A stretch of 64,000 nt of DNA, taken from the NCBI RefSeq assembly GCF_900009135.1, contig NZ_LT797711.1:385505-449504 (forward strand), given 5' to 3'. The position numbers and the translations under genes were made by a program. The DNA comes from Planktothrix sp. PCC 11201. Lineage in GTDB: Bacteria > Cyanobacteriota > Cyanobacteriia > Cyanobacteriales > Microcoleaceae. Below are positions 37,601 to 46,017 of the stretch, piece by piece. Below the pieces are notes generated by a model. It searched no databases, was not told the DNA's origin, and saw nothing but the letters and a program-made list of their open reading frames with translations. Numbering within the stretch: the stretch's first letter is position 1; each line of letters starts with the position of its first letter.

Positions 37601-38079
37601 CGGGTTCCTTCGGTGGCTGCCCCATTCAATCCATGGGTATCGGCGGATTCTAGGTCTAAATCAGGCATGGAGGATTCTTCTGATAGCCAGTCTAAATCTT
37701 GGGTTAAATCAACTTCCCCATCCTCGATTTCTTCATCTACTAAAGCATTAAAAATTTCTGGGGAATCGGAGCTATCATCGAAACTGCCCGCAGGAGATTC
37801 GAGTAAGTATTGATCTGTATCGGCTAAGGCTTGATGGGCTTGTTCGAGTAATTCGGAGTCATGGGTCAAGTTGATCACTGCCTCATACTGCTCACGGGCG
37901 ACATCATACTGCTGCAACCCATAGCCATAGATGTGACCACAGAGAAGACGGGCCGATGGATCTTCTGGATAATCTTCCAACAGTTGATAAACCAGCGCCG
38001 CCGCCTGTTCGTAATTTCCCTGACAGTATGCTTCCTCGGTTTGCTGATACTCTTGTAGGAAGTCTGTGCTTGTTGCCAT
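34669..38079 (-). CDS. pilJ: methyl-accepting chemotaxis protein with TPR and long acidic N-terminal region (PilJ/HmpD-like)
   Basis: A 1136-residue receptor of the motility locus. Residues about 5-95 are TPR-like (GNYEQAAALVYQLLEDYP). Residues about 100-650 are very acidic and probably disordered, rich in DDD/SED runs. Two close membrane helices follow (MAMGTGLVTLILVATATNI near 670, and TGWLLTTVAGATSFLATWGL near 710), then HAMP and the signalling hairpin (IASRTNLLALNASIEAARAG, FAIVADEVRQLADKS). With only a short loop between the helices, there is no real periplasmic sensor, so input probably comes through the cytoplasmic N-terminus. It has no GAF domain, so it is not a PixJ photoreceptor. 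Confidence 0.92.
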   Translation of the reverse strand: MATSTDFLQEYQQTEEAYCQGNYEQAAALVYQLLEDYPEDPSARLLCGHIYGYGLQQYDVAREQYEAVINLTHDSELLEQAHQALADTDQYLLESPAGSFDDSSDSPEIFNALVDEEIEDGEVDLTQDLDWLSEESSMPDLDLESADTHGLNGAATEGTRSDFNDLPDDNFDFPDLDDADLDLSTSNLDAAIGLEFDNSEDEPDYIQSNGSQSPLTFTEDNPFAPGGDLDEGTEILNPLDPENSFTELEADPFTLEEDEPLLGQNFASDESNTSDLEQLSGDLFSSEDEVLDWLDSPTENPQDESDSVQSPETLNGSSPDYLSQPTEFLEFDSLDDDELGGLNDPEAYGSHPADQRELNGASHESSNGNSTGVMASSNFEAELDDIFAPLEDAADSDQEFVNHEPPSQNGFVSVKETPLFEEDEFDPDLDSAFSFSDEPFVDDAKIAVTLPPNTPNMTANYKVLDAEESNEEETLLTNNAVNDPYLSDPDDSGPLSGINGADRSHYVDAEEYEEPDDLVFDSADIPNSFDLDTFDEDTFGDSFDVTVESHDTNGRSQNGQVVAQTPNDFLEDFEEFDDIGDFGITDSGDNDLYVDSDFSSVDSKFGNTTSNSTIDSDSSAIRDDEIFNTAYAASAVTTLTPDFGEGIDTMVTTEQGPFSFLENASLKRKPLYMAMGTGLVTLILVATATNIATRTASLNNKSEVVDYLRGTGWLLTTVAGATSFLATWGLGRISAQQISKATDDLQAQFDAISKGNLDARATVFAEDEFGKMSSKFNHAAQFIQSITREAQRKAKEQEDARDDLHRQVIRLLDDVEGAARGDLTVTAEVTANVLGAVADSFNLTIQNLREIVVQVKQAARQVSKGATDSATFAKDVAGDAFRQAEELAATLNSVQVLTDAIQRVAESAREAEEVARSAAALATKGGEAVQMTVAGILKIRETVAETSREVKRLGESSQEISKIVGLISQIASRTNLLALNASIEAARAGEAGKGFAIVADEVRQLADKSAKSLKDIEQIVMQIQSQTNTVMMAMSQGHQQVIEGTRLAEQAKRALDDIIQVTNRIDVLVRSITADTVEQNETARAVAQVMRAVEHSAQETSTEAQKVSSALTKLVGVARDLLTSVERFRVDSSEKG

Positions 38080-38247
38080 GAGCGATTCCCCTTTTGACTT
38101 TCAAGTTTAGTGTTGCTCGTGCTTAATAGTTAAGATTTCAATGTAGAAACACGGATCATAAGGATGTAACCCGGTCTGTAGTAGATTTTCTAATAATCCC
38201 GACCCTCGGCTGGGTGAGTGGGGATTGAAAGTTTAATCCTAGGGTAA

Positions 38248-38270
38248 AAAAACCGCTGGTGGGGGTTTTT
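38248..38270. terminator. hairpin in the pilI-pilJ gap
   Basis: AAAAACC pairs with GGTTTTT around a 9-base loop, giving a T-run on either strand. It lies in the 288-bp gap between the CheW and MCP genes, so it may attenuate read-through and let pilJ have its own promoter. Confidence 0.4.
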
Positions 38271-38367
38271 GATTTCCCAGGTTAACAGCTTTAGCTTAAG
38301 CAGTTTTATAATCAATTGATAGATCGGTTTCCTCAACGGTTATAGGACGAAACCGGCTGCTGACGGG

Positions 38368-38892
38368 TCACGTTGCCCAACGAGCCGAGCGCAGAATGGC
38401 GATTTGGTCTAAAAGTCGCAGGACGCTGCCTTCGGTTCCAACTTGCCACTCTCCTTTGATAAAAGGAGTCATACTATCGCTGACTTGGGTGGGCATTTGC
38501 ATTTTATCAGGGTCAAGCCATGCCATGTCATTGACTTCATCAACGGCTAATCCTAATATAATGTCTTGATCTTCAACGGCAATCACATGGATCTCTGTTC
38601 GATCCGTATTCAGGGGAGTTGAATCACCTAAAAACTGACCTAAATCGGCGACCCAAATCACTCGACCCCTAAGATTGAAGGTTCCCAGTAACAGGGGGGA
38701 AACATTAGGAATTGGGGTCATCCGGTCTGGCGATTGAAAGAGTACCTCCCGAATCCCGATGGCGGGAAGGGCAAACTCACTCCGTGAAGGAACGAAAAAG
38801 CGAAGATGGGGTTCACCTTCGGGGGTTTCCAGTTCTTGAAATCCTGGACTGTCTGTTCCTGGCCCGGTTAAAAAATCAGGATTCCCAACCAT
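38368..38892 (-). CDS. pilI: CheW-like adaptor (PilI/HmpC)
   Basis: A 174-residue CheW: FVPSRSEFALPAIGIREVLF, LLGTFNLRGRVIWVADLGQF and ILGLAVDEVNDMAWL are the conserved blocks. It couples the HmpD receptor to the HmpE kinase. It is 13 bp after the CheY-like gene, on the same strand. The start at 38892 leaves a roughly 25-residue N-terminal tail before the domain. Confidence 0.93.
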   Translation of the reverse strand: MVGNPDFLTGPGTDSPGFQELETPEGEPHLRFFVPSRSEFALPAIGIREVLFQSPDRMTPIPNVSPLLLGTFNLRGRVIWVADLGQFLGDSTPLNTDRTEIHVIAVEDQDIILGLAVDEVNDMAWLDPDKMQMPTQVSDSMTPFIKGEWQVGTEGSVLRLLDQIAILRSARWAT

Positions 38893-38905
38893 GGTTATTT
38901 TTCAC

Positions 38906-39271
38906 CTATCCTCTAAGTAATTGTTTAACGGTTCCGACTAATTCTTCAGGTTGAAAGGGTTTAGCAATATAAGCATCTGCCCCTTGTTTCATTCCCCAAT
39001 AGCGGTCAAATTCTTCCCCTTTAGAGGAACACATCACGATGGCAATATTACGGGTTTTGGGATCGGATTTTAGGCGACGACAGAGTTCATAGCCGTTCAT
39101 CCTGGGCATGACAATATCTAGCACCATTAAATCGGGGCGGTTTTTTTGCACTTCTTCGAGTGCTTCCACACCGTCAGTGGCGATACTGACTTTTAACCCA
39201 TTCTGCTTGAGAAGACCACAAATCATCTCCCGTTGAGTGACACTATCTTCCACAACCATAACTGTATTCAT
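38906..39271 (-). CDS. pilH: single-domain response regulator (PilH/HmpB-like)
   Basis: A 121-residue CheY-like receiver: VMVVEDSVTQREMI with the acidic pair, acceptor Asp in LMVLDIVMPRMNG, Ser/Thr near IVMCSSKG and Lys in AYIAKPF. This second small receiver in Pil/Hmp loci acts in the phosphorelay from the CheA kinase. Its ATG overlaps the stop codon of the upstream 76-aa ORF by 4 bp, consistent with translational coupling. Confidence 0.93.
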   Translation of the reverse strand: MNTVMVVEDSVTQREMICGLLKQNGLKVSIATDGVEALEEVQKNRPDLMVLDIVMPRMNGYELCRRLKSDPKTRNIAIVMCSSKGEEFDRYWGMKQGADAYIAKPFQPEELVGTVKQLLRG

Positions 39272-39498
39272 CTTTCTTCTCCCTTAGAAACTCCCAAATT
39301 ACCTGTAGTCAGGTTGGCGGTTTGAGTCCAAGTGGAACGAGGTTTATGCTGCATTACAAATTCATCGTAGAGTGTAAGAAAACCTAAGTATCTCAAAAGA
39401 TGTGATTCTATTTCGATTATACAAATCTTTGAGAGCCGAAATTGATCCGGCTGGGGGTTTTCTGTTTCAGGGGATGTCGCGGTCGCAGAAACGGTCAA
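39268..39498 (-). CDS. possible small protein ahead of pilH (76 aa)
   Basis: An open frame of 76 codons whose TGA overlaps the pilH ATG by 4 bp, and whose start is 38 bp after the PATAN-REC stop. The product is short and polar with one hydrophobic patch (ICIIEIESHLLRYLGFLTLY). I recognise no family. Position and overlap favour a real gene in the hmp/pil operon, but the frame could also be a by-product of the 5' leader. Confidence 0.4.
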   Translation of the reverse strand: MTVSATATSPETENPQPDQFRLSKICIIEIESHLLRYLGFLTLYDEFVMQHKPRSTWTQTANLTTGNLGVSKGEER

Positions 39499-39536
39499 TG
39501 GATTCCATTGCCGGAGATCAGCCAGGTGATATTAGG

Positions 39537-40772
39537 TCAAAGGGTTTCTAACTCTGTCATAAATTCATCTTCTAAATCTGTATTAACAGAAGCATCTATT
39601 GTTTTTCCTGGCCCAATATAGGTTTCAACTAATGTTAATAATTCGGCATCTCCAAAGGGTTTTGTTAAATAATTTGTCGCCCTCACCATACGGGCTTTAA
39701 GTCGGTCAATAAATCCATCAATTCCTGTTAACATAACAATCGGAGTTTGACGGAAAGCCGTAGAATTTCTTAACATTGCACAGATTTCATACCCATTCAA
39801 TTCAGGCATAGCAATGTCACAAAGAATTAAATCAGGTTTTAGCTGAAAAACTAAACTCAATGCTTTTAAAGGGTTGCCAATTGCTGTGGCTTCATAGCCC
39901 TGTTCTCTTAAAATGATTTCAACACTTTCCCGAATTACTAGATCATCATCAATACAAACAATTCTCGGAGTTCTATTCCTATCAGTAAAGGTTTCTGGCT
40001 CGTTAAAAATGTTTTCAGGATGGAGAGCCAACAATTGTACAAGTCCCTGTTGGACAAAGGGATAAATAGCCTTGGCTACCGTGACAATATCTCGGTGTAA
40101 GTAACGGGAAATTTGACGAATTGAGGTTTGACCATCCGCCCAATGATTTAGGCTTTCAAATACTTTGGGTCGGACTGTTTTTTGTAATTTTGACCGATCG
40201 GTGATCAAGGGACATTGGTTGGGGGAGGTAATATGGGGATGGAATTTTTTCCACTCTTGAACTTGTTTGAAAATATCGGCTAATAAGGGACTAATTTCTA
40301 AGGTGGTTAACTGGGGGGCTAATCCCGATCCCATTTCAAAAATAAAAGCACCTTGATGTAAACTCAGCAAGTCAAATAGGGTTTCTTGAACCATACAATG
40401 AATGATATTACGGGCGATGTTTGGGGTAATTACTTGATTTTCTAGCAACACCCATAAATATCCGTATTCGGGCGCATTGACCGACGTGATCGAAGGAACT
40501 TCTAACTCTGAAAGCACGGTTTCGGCCTGATAGCGCCGTAAGTAATCCCGTAATCTCTGGAGGCTTCCTTCGCTTTGGCCGGCATAGATAATTCGACCAT
40601 TCCAAGAAAACACTAACCAACATTGTCCCGTGAGACGAATGGGATGGCGTTCCATTTCCATCGTCGTCTGGGATGAACTGTAAGCTTCTACCATGAGTTC
40701 CCCTGTCCTCTGGCCAAGCTCAATCAGTTGTAAAATACTACGAATATCAATTTCGTTTAAAGAGCCTTGCAT
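39537..40772 (-). CDS. pilG: PATAN-domain response regulator (PilG/HmpA, PatA-like)
   Basis: A 411-residue regulator. The N-terminal PATAN/DUF4388 domain starts MQGSLNEIDIRSILQLIELG and continues with GRIIYAGQSEGSLQRLRDYL. The C-terminal receiver (about 275-395) has IVCIDDDLVIRESVEI, acceptor Asp in LILCDIAMPELNG and Lys in NYLTKPF. PATAN-REC proteins such as PatA, PixG and LsiR bind partner proteins to set the direction of type IV pilus motility. It is the first gene of the six-gene motility locus. Confidence 0.93.
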   Translation of the reverse strand: MQGSLNEIDIRSILQLIELGQRTGELMVEAYSSSQTTMEMERHPIRLTGQCWLVFSWNGRIIYAGQSEGSLQRLRDYLRRYQAETVLSELEVPSITSVNAPEYGYLWVLLENQVITPNIARNIIHCMVQETLFDLLSLHQGAFIFEMGSGLAPQLTTLEISPLLADIFKQVQEWKKFHPHITSPNQCPLITDRSKLQKTVRPKVFESLNHWADGQTSIRQISRYLHRDIVTVAKAIYPFVQQGLVQLLALHPENIFNEPETFTDRNRTPRIVCIDDDLVIRESVEIILREQGYEATAIGNPLKALSLVFQLKPDLILCDIAMPELNGYEICAMLRNSTAFRQTPIVMLTGIDGFIDRLKARMVRATNYLTKPFGDAELLTLVETYIGPGKTIDASVNTDLEDEFMTELETL

Positions 40773-41239
40773 TTAGCAAGTTGCCTCCTGCAAATCAGTT
40801 TCAGTTTATATATAGCAGGGAACATTCGCGGTGGAACATCCAAACGGCTTTTAGCCAATATTCCACAGCAAGTTGTCTTCAGGTTCAAATCATAGAGCCA
40901 AGATGCCCCTTTGTCCCGTCGCAAAGCCTATGGGTTCTAAGAAAGTTCTAAGAAAGTAGAACTCACATTGAGCATACCAGTCCGAGGCTTGGAATACAAC
41001 TTAAAGGGATTGATAGTTCTGGTGTGGGAACTCCGATTTTCTGGGTATCTTTTCCCTAGCAAGGGTCTGATGCTGGTAATTCGGAGGTAACTTAGGGTGA
41101 TTTGATGAAAAATTTGCGAAATATAGGCAGGGAATCTAGTGAAAAGTCCCTGGAGATGTTAACTTTTATAAACGCCCTCTGGAAACAAATTACGATTCTG
41201 ACCGGGTAAACTGTCCATCCATCATGATTTTCAAGCAAA
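40773..41239. other. 467-bp intergenic region between divergent pilG and SGNH genes
   Basis: This is the likely control region of the motility locus (minus strand) and of the SGNH gene (plus strand). Two direct copies of TTCTAAGAAAG occur at about 40936-40957. I see no ORF worth calling, no known riboswitch and no clear promoter hexamers. Base composition is less AT-rich than other gaps, so a noncoding RNA is possible but not shown. Confidence 0.4.
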
Positions 41240-41935
41240 ATGCAAGCAGCGATCAATCCCACCCTAGCTAATTTGTCCATTGTTCCCCAACGTCAGCCTC
41301 TGAAAGTTGTGGTATTAGGAGATAGTCTCGTCTATGGATTTGGTGATCCTGAAGGGGGTGGCTGGGTGGAGCGACTGCGGCGTCAATGGATGTCACCGGA
41401 GGCAGTTGGCCCGATTCTTTACAATTTGGGGGTACGGGGAAATCGGGTGATTCAAGTTTGCGATCGCCTAGACCAAGAATTGCGCCATCGGGGAGAATTA
41501 CGCAACCGTTTACCTGACGTGAGTGTTTTTTCTGTGGGATTAAATGATTCGGCGCGGGTACAATCGTTTCAAGGTCGCAATTATACGGAATTTGATCATT
41601 TTGAAACCACCCTACATCGTTTATTGGATAAAGCTCAAAAAATGTGTCAGGTTGTATTTGTGGGAATGGTTCCGGTTGATGAAAGTAAAATGCCCTTTCA
41701 AGGCTGTTTATATTATACTTTGGCCGATCAATTTCGCTACAAAGATGCCACTCGTCTCGCCTGTTTAGAGCGCAATATTCCCTATTTAGATTTATTGGAA
41801 ATTTGGCTAGATCGAGGGGAACATTGGTGGAAATCTCGGTTATGTTCGGATGGTTTACACCCGAATGTTGCTGGATATGAGGCGTTATTACAGGACATTC
41901 ACCAATGGGAACCTATTCAGAAATTAGCCCATTAA
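41240..41935 (+). CDS. SGNH/GDSL-type hydrolase
   Basis: A 231-residue esterase/lipase-type hydrolase. The four SGNH blocks are visible: block I VVVLGDSLVYGFGD (Ser29), block II with Gly in LGVRGNRVIQ, block III with Asn in VFSVGLNDSARV, and block V DGLHPNVAGYEALL with the catalytic Asp and His. There is no signal peptide, so it is probably cytosolic. The substrate is unknown. Heptamer repeats (TATTCCC) follow the stop codon. Confidence 0.88.
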   Translation: MQAAINPTLANLSIVPQRQPLKVVVLGDSLVYGFGDPEGGGWVERLRRQWMSPEAVGPILYNLGVRGNRVIQVCDRLDQELRHRGELRNRLPDVSVFSVGLNDSARVQSFQGRNYTEFDHFETTLHRLLDKAQKMCQVVFVGMVPVDESKMPFQGCLYYTLADQFRYKDATRLACLERNIPYLDLLEIWLDRGEHWWKSRLCSDGLHPNVAGYEALLQDIHQWEPIQKLAH

Positions 41936-41966
41936 TCTAGGAACTCCAGGGGTAAAATCTTTCCCT

Positions 41967-41999
41967 CCGGTGTTCCCTATTCCCTATTCCCTATTCCCT
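41967..41999. repeat. heptamer repeat (TATTCCC)n
   Basis: About four copies of TATTCCC between the convergent SGNH and acetyltransferase genes. Confidence 0.8.
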
Positions 42000-42000
42000 G

Positions 42001-42567
42001 CTATAAACTCCGAATCACCCGACAAGGATTTCCCGCCGCTAAAACCCCAGGAGGAATATTATCAACCACCACACTCCCGGCGCCAATGGTGGTATTGTCG
42101 CCAATTTCTACCCCTGGACAAATAATCGCACCGCCACCAATCCAAACATTATCACCTATTTTAATCGGTGCTGCTAATTCTTTTCCGGTTAGGCGTAATT
42201 CGGGATCAATTGGATGATAGGCGGCATAAATTTGAACATTGGGCGCTAATAAAACATTATCCCCAATTTCAACATAATTGCAGTCTAGGATAATACAATT
42301 AAAGTTCATATAAACATTATTCCCCAGTTTAATATAACAGCCATAATCACAATAAAATGGGGGAGTAATGCACAGATTATTTCCGATTTTATCGAATAAC
42401 TCCAAGAGAATTAGTTGACGAGTTTCTAACTCATCTTCTGTGGTACTGTTATATAAACGAGTCAGTTTAGAAGCGCGTTTACGTCCTAAAACTAACTCGG
42501 GATCGTTACCGAGATATAATTCTCCCGCCAGCATTTTTTCCTGTTCGGTTTTGGGTATATTATCCAT
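42001..42567 (-). CDS. sugar O-acetyltransferase (maltose/galactoside acetyltransferase, NodL/Maa-like)
   Basis: An acetyl-CoA-dependent left-handed beta-helix enzyme, about 188 residues. The N-terminal TEQEKMLAGELYLGNDPEL matches the Maa/LacA cap. The hexapeptide repeats are clear (KLGNNVYMNFNCIILDC, IGDNVLLAPNVQIYAAYHP with the catalytic His, IGDNVWIGGGAIICPGVEIG). The ATG at 42567 is preferred: it begins just 1 bp after the STAND stop codon. ATG 42579 adds four residues and overlaps that gene. The arrangement suggests translational coupling to the upstream STAND gene. Confidence 0.9.
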   Translation of the reverse strand: MDNIPKTEQEKMLAGELYLGNDPELVLGRKRASKLTRLYNSTTEDELETRQLILLELFDKIGNNLCITPPFYCDYGCYIKLGNNVYMNFNCIILDCNYVEIGDNVLLAPNVQIYAAYHPIDPELRLTGKELAAPIKIGDNVWIGGGAIICPGVEIGDNTTIGAGSVVVDNIPPGVLAAGNPCRVIRSL

Positions 42568-42568
42568 A

Positions 42569-44839
42569 CTAATCCGCATTAATCCAACGAAACACAGAAG
42601 CGATCGCCCGGTTCACAAAACTATTGGGTTTCTCCCCAATAATTTTACGTTGAGCTTGATCCCGTTCTAATTCTAATTTAGCAATTAATCGTTCTCCTTT
42701 TTGTTCACGAATCAAAGCCACCAAATAATCATGGGTAAGTTGATATCGATCATCGGGGATATCCGGGAGGTGTAGAATTAATCCTTCCTCTACTAATACT
42801 TCTAACAAAGGTTCAATTTTACTAAATTCTGTATTTAATTCTTCGGCGAGTTCTTTGCTAGTTTTCAGGGGACGGTGTTCTTGTTCACTGGTCAAAACAT
42901 TGAGAATTTTAATTACTATTCGTTCATTTTTGGTACTACAATCTCGAATGATTTCATCCAAAAACTGCTCTAACATTTTTTGTCTGGGATATTCTCCCAG
43001 TTTTCTGTATTGTTCTAGGGTTTGAATATCATTGGATTGTAATTGGGTTCCAATCAATTGTAATTCAATCGGTCTAATTTGATCAATATTAACAGTTAAA
43101 TCTTGAATTAATTGATTCATTAAATCAGGTTTTATATTAAATTGAGCTCGCTCAACTTGATTTTGAATTAATTTTTTTGCTTGAATTAAAGTAAAGTTAT
43201 CTAAGCCATAAAGCACTTTTCTTGAGAGGATTTCAGCCTGAATAACATCTTCTAAATTAGTTCGGCGATCGCATTCTAACAAATAATGTAAAGCATCATC
43301 TCTTAATGAGAGTAAAATCTTAATTGAATCCAAGCTCAAACTTTCTTTTAAAAATTCATAAAAGGGTAATCGTTGTTCTAACTGTTTACACACCACAAAA
43401 AATTCTTCAAATTGATCAAAAATTAATATCGTGGGAATTTGATTTTGATCATTGCGTTTGAGTAAATTGATCACTGAATTTAAGTTCCAGGTTTTCGGGT
43501 TGGGTTCGCGTAACCAGTCGGTATAAATTCTGAGTAAAATTGGTGTAGCAACTTGAGGATTACGCCCCTGTTCTTCTAAGAGCTTGGGTATAATTCCTGC
43601 ATTCAGTAATGAACTTTTTCCTACCCCGGACTCTCCATGCAAAATAATCAGTTTATGTTGCGGGTCTTGAATCCGTTCAAATAGGGCTTGAACATCCTTT
43701 AAACGGTCGGAATTTTCAATTTCTACAGCGATAGATTGTTGTTGTTCATTCGGTTTAGATTGGGCTTGTAAGGTGCGAACCCCAATAAAGGCGCGTAACC
43801 CATATTGATATTCTATTTTAATTTTTTCTTCCTTTAAACGGGAGGCTTGAATATATAAATCTTGATCAAAATAAAGTTTGTGTAAAGCGGTCAAAATTCT
43901 GAGATAACCCTTGGGATCATCTTCAAGACTGGTTCTTTTTAAGGCTTCTTCGAGTTGACTAACCGTAGTTTCCCACTGTTTTAATTCCTGTTTGGATTCC
44001 GTGAGTAAATAAAGATAGGAATTATTAGAACTGGCGGTGGTGCTCATCGGGTCACTGTAGGTAGATTGACCTTGAATGGCTAAGGCTAACTCCGCTAATT
44101 GATTGGCGTGCGCCCATTTAGATTCATGTAACGCAGCTTCGGCCAAGAAACCATAATCCTTGGCTAACTGGGTTTCTGAACCATAGGAAATATGTAATTC
44201 AATGGCTTTTTTGGCTGCTTTTTGCAGTGCGTCCCATTCCTCTAATTGTCTTAAAACCGTGGTTAATTCCCCAATAAATTTAGACATTAAATCAGGGCGA
44301 TTGACTTTATCAAAAATTTCTAAGCTTTTCTCAAAATAGTTTCTAGCTTCTTGCAAGTTTTGAGTATTTTTTGAGGGATTATCGGACTGACTTAGGGTGA
44401 CAAAACATAACCCCAAATGGAATAAAACCCCCCCCATTTGTTCGATAAATTGATTGGGTAAAATGGTTTCTCGGTTAGCCATAGAAAGCATCTCTAAATT
44501 GCCTTTAGCTAAAGCCGATGGCCAATATTCCAAACTGCGACGATAATGGTAAAGAGTCGCTTCTAGGTCGTGATTATCGTAGGCTTCTCGACCCAAAATA
44601 AATTGTAATCCGGCGATTAAGGTGGGTAATAATTGCTGGTAGTTGTTTTGTCGAACTTGCTGAAGAATGACTTTAAATTCAGCATAGGAGTCTCCCAAAA
44701 GCGTAGCATTGCTTTGGAATAGCTCCGTATTGGGATCTAAAATTCCGGTAAACACCTGCTCAACACAGCGATTGAGAAATAGAATAGATGGGGAGGAAGG
44801 ATTACCAGGAACAGTTTGGGGGGGAGTAATGTCGCTCAT
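42569..44839 (-). CDS. STAND-type NTPase with N-terminal TPR region
   Basis: A 756-residue signalling NTPase. Residues about 60-340 are helical TPR-like repeats (NLQEARNYFEKSLEIFDKV). The nucleotide-binding core starts near 380, with Walker A GESGVGKSSLLNAG (about 395-408) and Walker B TILIFDQFEEFF (about 470). This resembles nSTAND1-type conflict and signalling NTPases. The C-terminal winged-helix part includes RYQLTHDYLVALIREQKG. STAND proteins usually pair a sensor with an effector, but no obvious effector domain is fused here. The role is unknown. It is directly upstream of the acetyltransferase. Confidence 0.75.
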   Translation of the reverse strand: MSDITPPQTVPGNPSSPSILFLNRCVEQVFTGILDPNTELFQSNATLLGDSYAEFKVILQQVRQNNYQQLLPTLIAGLQFILGREAYDNHDLEATLYHYRRSLEYWPSALAKGNLEMLSMANRETILPNQFIEQMGGVLFHLGLCFVTLSQSDNPSKNTQNLQEARNYFEKSLEIFDKVNRPDLMSKFIGELTTVLRQLEEWDALQKAAKKAIELHISYGSETQLAKDYGFLAEAALHESKWAHANQLAELALAIQGQSTYSDPMSTTASSNNSYLYLLTESKQELKQWETTVSQLEEALKRTSLEDDPKGYLRILTALHKLYFDQDLYIQASRLKEEKIKIEYQYGLRAFIGVRTLQAQSKPNEQQQSIAVEIENSDRLKDVQALFERIQDPQHKLIILHGESGVGKSSLLNAGIIPKLLEEQGRNPQVATPILLRIYTDWLREPNPKTWNLNSVINLLKRNDQNQIPTILIFDQFEEFFVVCKQLEQRLPFYEFLKESLSLDSIKILLSLRDDALHYLLECDRRTNLEDVIQAEILSRKVLYGLDNFTLIQAKKLIQNQVERAQFNIKPDLMNQLIQDLTVNIDQIRPIELQLIGTQLQSNDIQTLEQYRKLGEYPRQKMLEQFLDEIIRDCSTKNERIVIKILNVLTSEQEHRPLKTSKELAEELNTEFSKIEPLLEVLVEEGLILHLPDIPDDRYQLTHDYLVALIREQKGERLIAKLELERDQAQRKIIGEKPNSFVNRAIASVFRWINAD

Positions 44840-45004
44840 ACGATTGCCTCAGACTGGGTGTAGTCTTAGAAGTATTAATAGTGTGGCATTTTTTGGATTA
44901 AAAAACAATAGTTGGGAAAAGCATCGAGGTATCCCTGGATATTTTCAAGGATACCCGTTTAAAGATTAAACCTTGGGGTGGGTTGGGCTAGAAATTTTGC
45001 CTGT

Positions 45005-45862
45005 TTATGGTAAACATTTATTATGAGCCGCTTCGAGGGTTTTTACATAATCTGAATCTTTTCCATATAGTCCCGTTAAAATATTAACTGTTTCTTCGAC
45101 TAAGATCAAAGAATTTACCGTATTAATCCAAGATATATCTCCGGCGGGAAGAATCATGCCATAAAATTCACAGGTTAAGGGTTCCTTGGGAATTAAAGCA
45201 TAATCTTGAGGTTTGATGGCTGGATTTCTCAGCACTTCTCCAATTAATAATAATCCGTCACTGGCGAAGGCATTTAAACGACCCTGAACCACATCTTCCA
45301 CGGCATTTTTTCGACCGTCAACTCCTGGGTATTCTACAACTTTTGCTAAGGAATAACGACTGCTAATAAACTGTTGGGTTAAGGAAGCGGGTAAGACCCC
45401 AATGGAAATGGCTTCTAAAGCTCCCGAGGGTTGAATATAAGATTGATTATCCGGTCGAACTAATAAATGAACACCTGTGGCTAAAAACCGATCAGAATAG
45501 GTAATACCGGATTCTGGATTCCGCAAAATTGTATTAGGGCCACATTCTAAATGAACTTTTCCTTCCCTGACCAGTTGTTCCCGATTTTGCAAATTTGAGG
45601 GAATTAATTGTACTTCTATGGGTTTACTTAGTTTTAACTGTTTTTGCAATCTTTCTCCTAATAAATCCATTAATTTAATACAATATCCCTCCCATTTACC
45701 ATCGGCGGAAACAAATCCTAATGGGGGTGCATCTTCTCGAACTCCTACTTTTAAAACTCCGGTTCTTTTAATTTCTTCTAAAACTGTTCCAGCAAAACTT
45801 TGTGCTGGGAAAAGTACCGATAAAATCAGACTTAATGTAATAGTCGCGAGTTTGGTTTTCAT
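45005..45862 (-). CDS. periplasmic solute-binding protein, family 3
   Basis: A secreted substrate-binding protein, 285 residues. The signal peptide covers 1-24 (LATITLSLILSVLFPAQSFA). Family-3 motifs include RTGVLKVGVREDAPPLGFVS, WEGYCIKLMDLLGERL and QGRLNAFASDGLLLIGEVL. These proteins bind amino acids for ABC uptake. No permease or ATPase gene lies nearby, so it may work with distant components. The 155-bp region upstream is shared with divergent lpdA. Confidence 0.85.
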   Translation of the reverse strand: MKTKLATITLSLILSVLFPAQSFAGTVLEEIKRTGVLKVGVREDAPPLGFVSADGKWEGYCIKLMDLLGERLQKQLKLSKPIEVQLIPSNLQNREQLVREGKVHLECGPNTILRNPESGITYSDRFLATGVHLLVRPDNQSYIQPSGALEAISIGVLPASLTQQFISSRYSLAKVVEYPGVDGRKNAVEDVVQGRLNAFASDGLLLIGEVLRNPAIKPQDYALIPKEPLTCEFYGMILPAGDISWINTVNSLILVEETVNILTGLYGKDSDYVKTLEAAHNKCLP

Positions 45863-46017
45863 GTGATAATCAGGGTGAAAAACACAGTAATCGAGTCTAG
45901 CTTACCGCAAAAAGCCGGGGGCAGACCAAATAATCTGGCTTTTGTAAAGGCGATTGAGTTGGCAAGGGACAGGGAAAACGGTAATATTTTTTAATCCCAA
46001 TAGAGTAGTAACAGAAT

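Noticed and set aside
41092-41280. Minus-strand 62-codon frame in the pilG-SGNH gap
   Set aside because: Overlaps the SGNH start, has no ribosome-binding site and no recognisable pattern.
45905-45945. AAAAGCC/GGCTTTT hairpin as terminator
   Set aside because: It lies between two divergent promoters, where a terminator is not expected, and the stem is interrupted.
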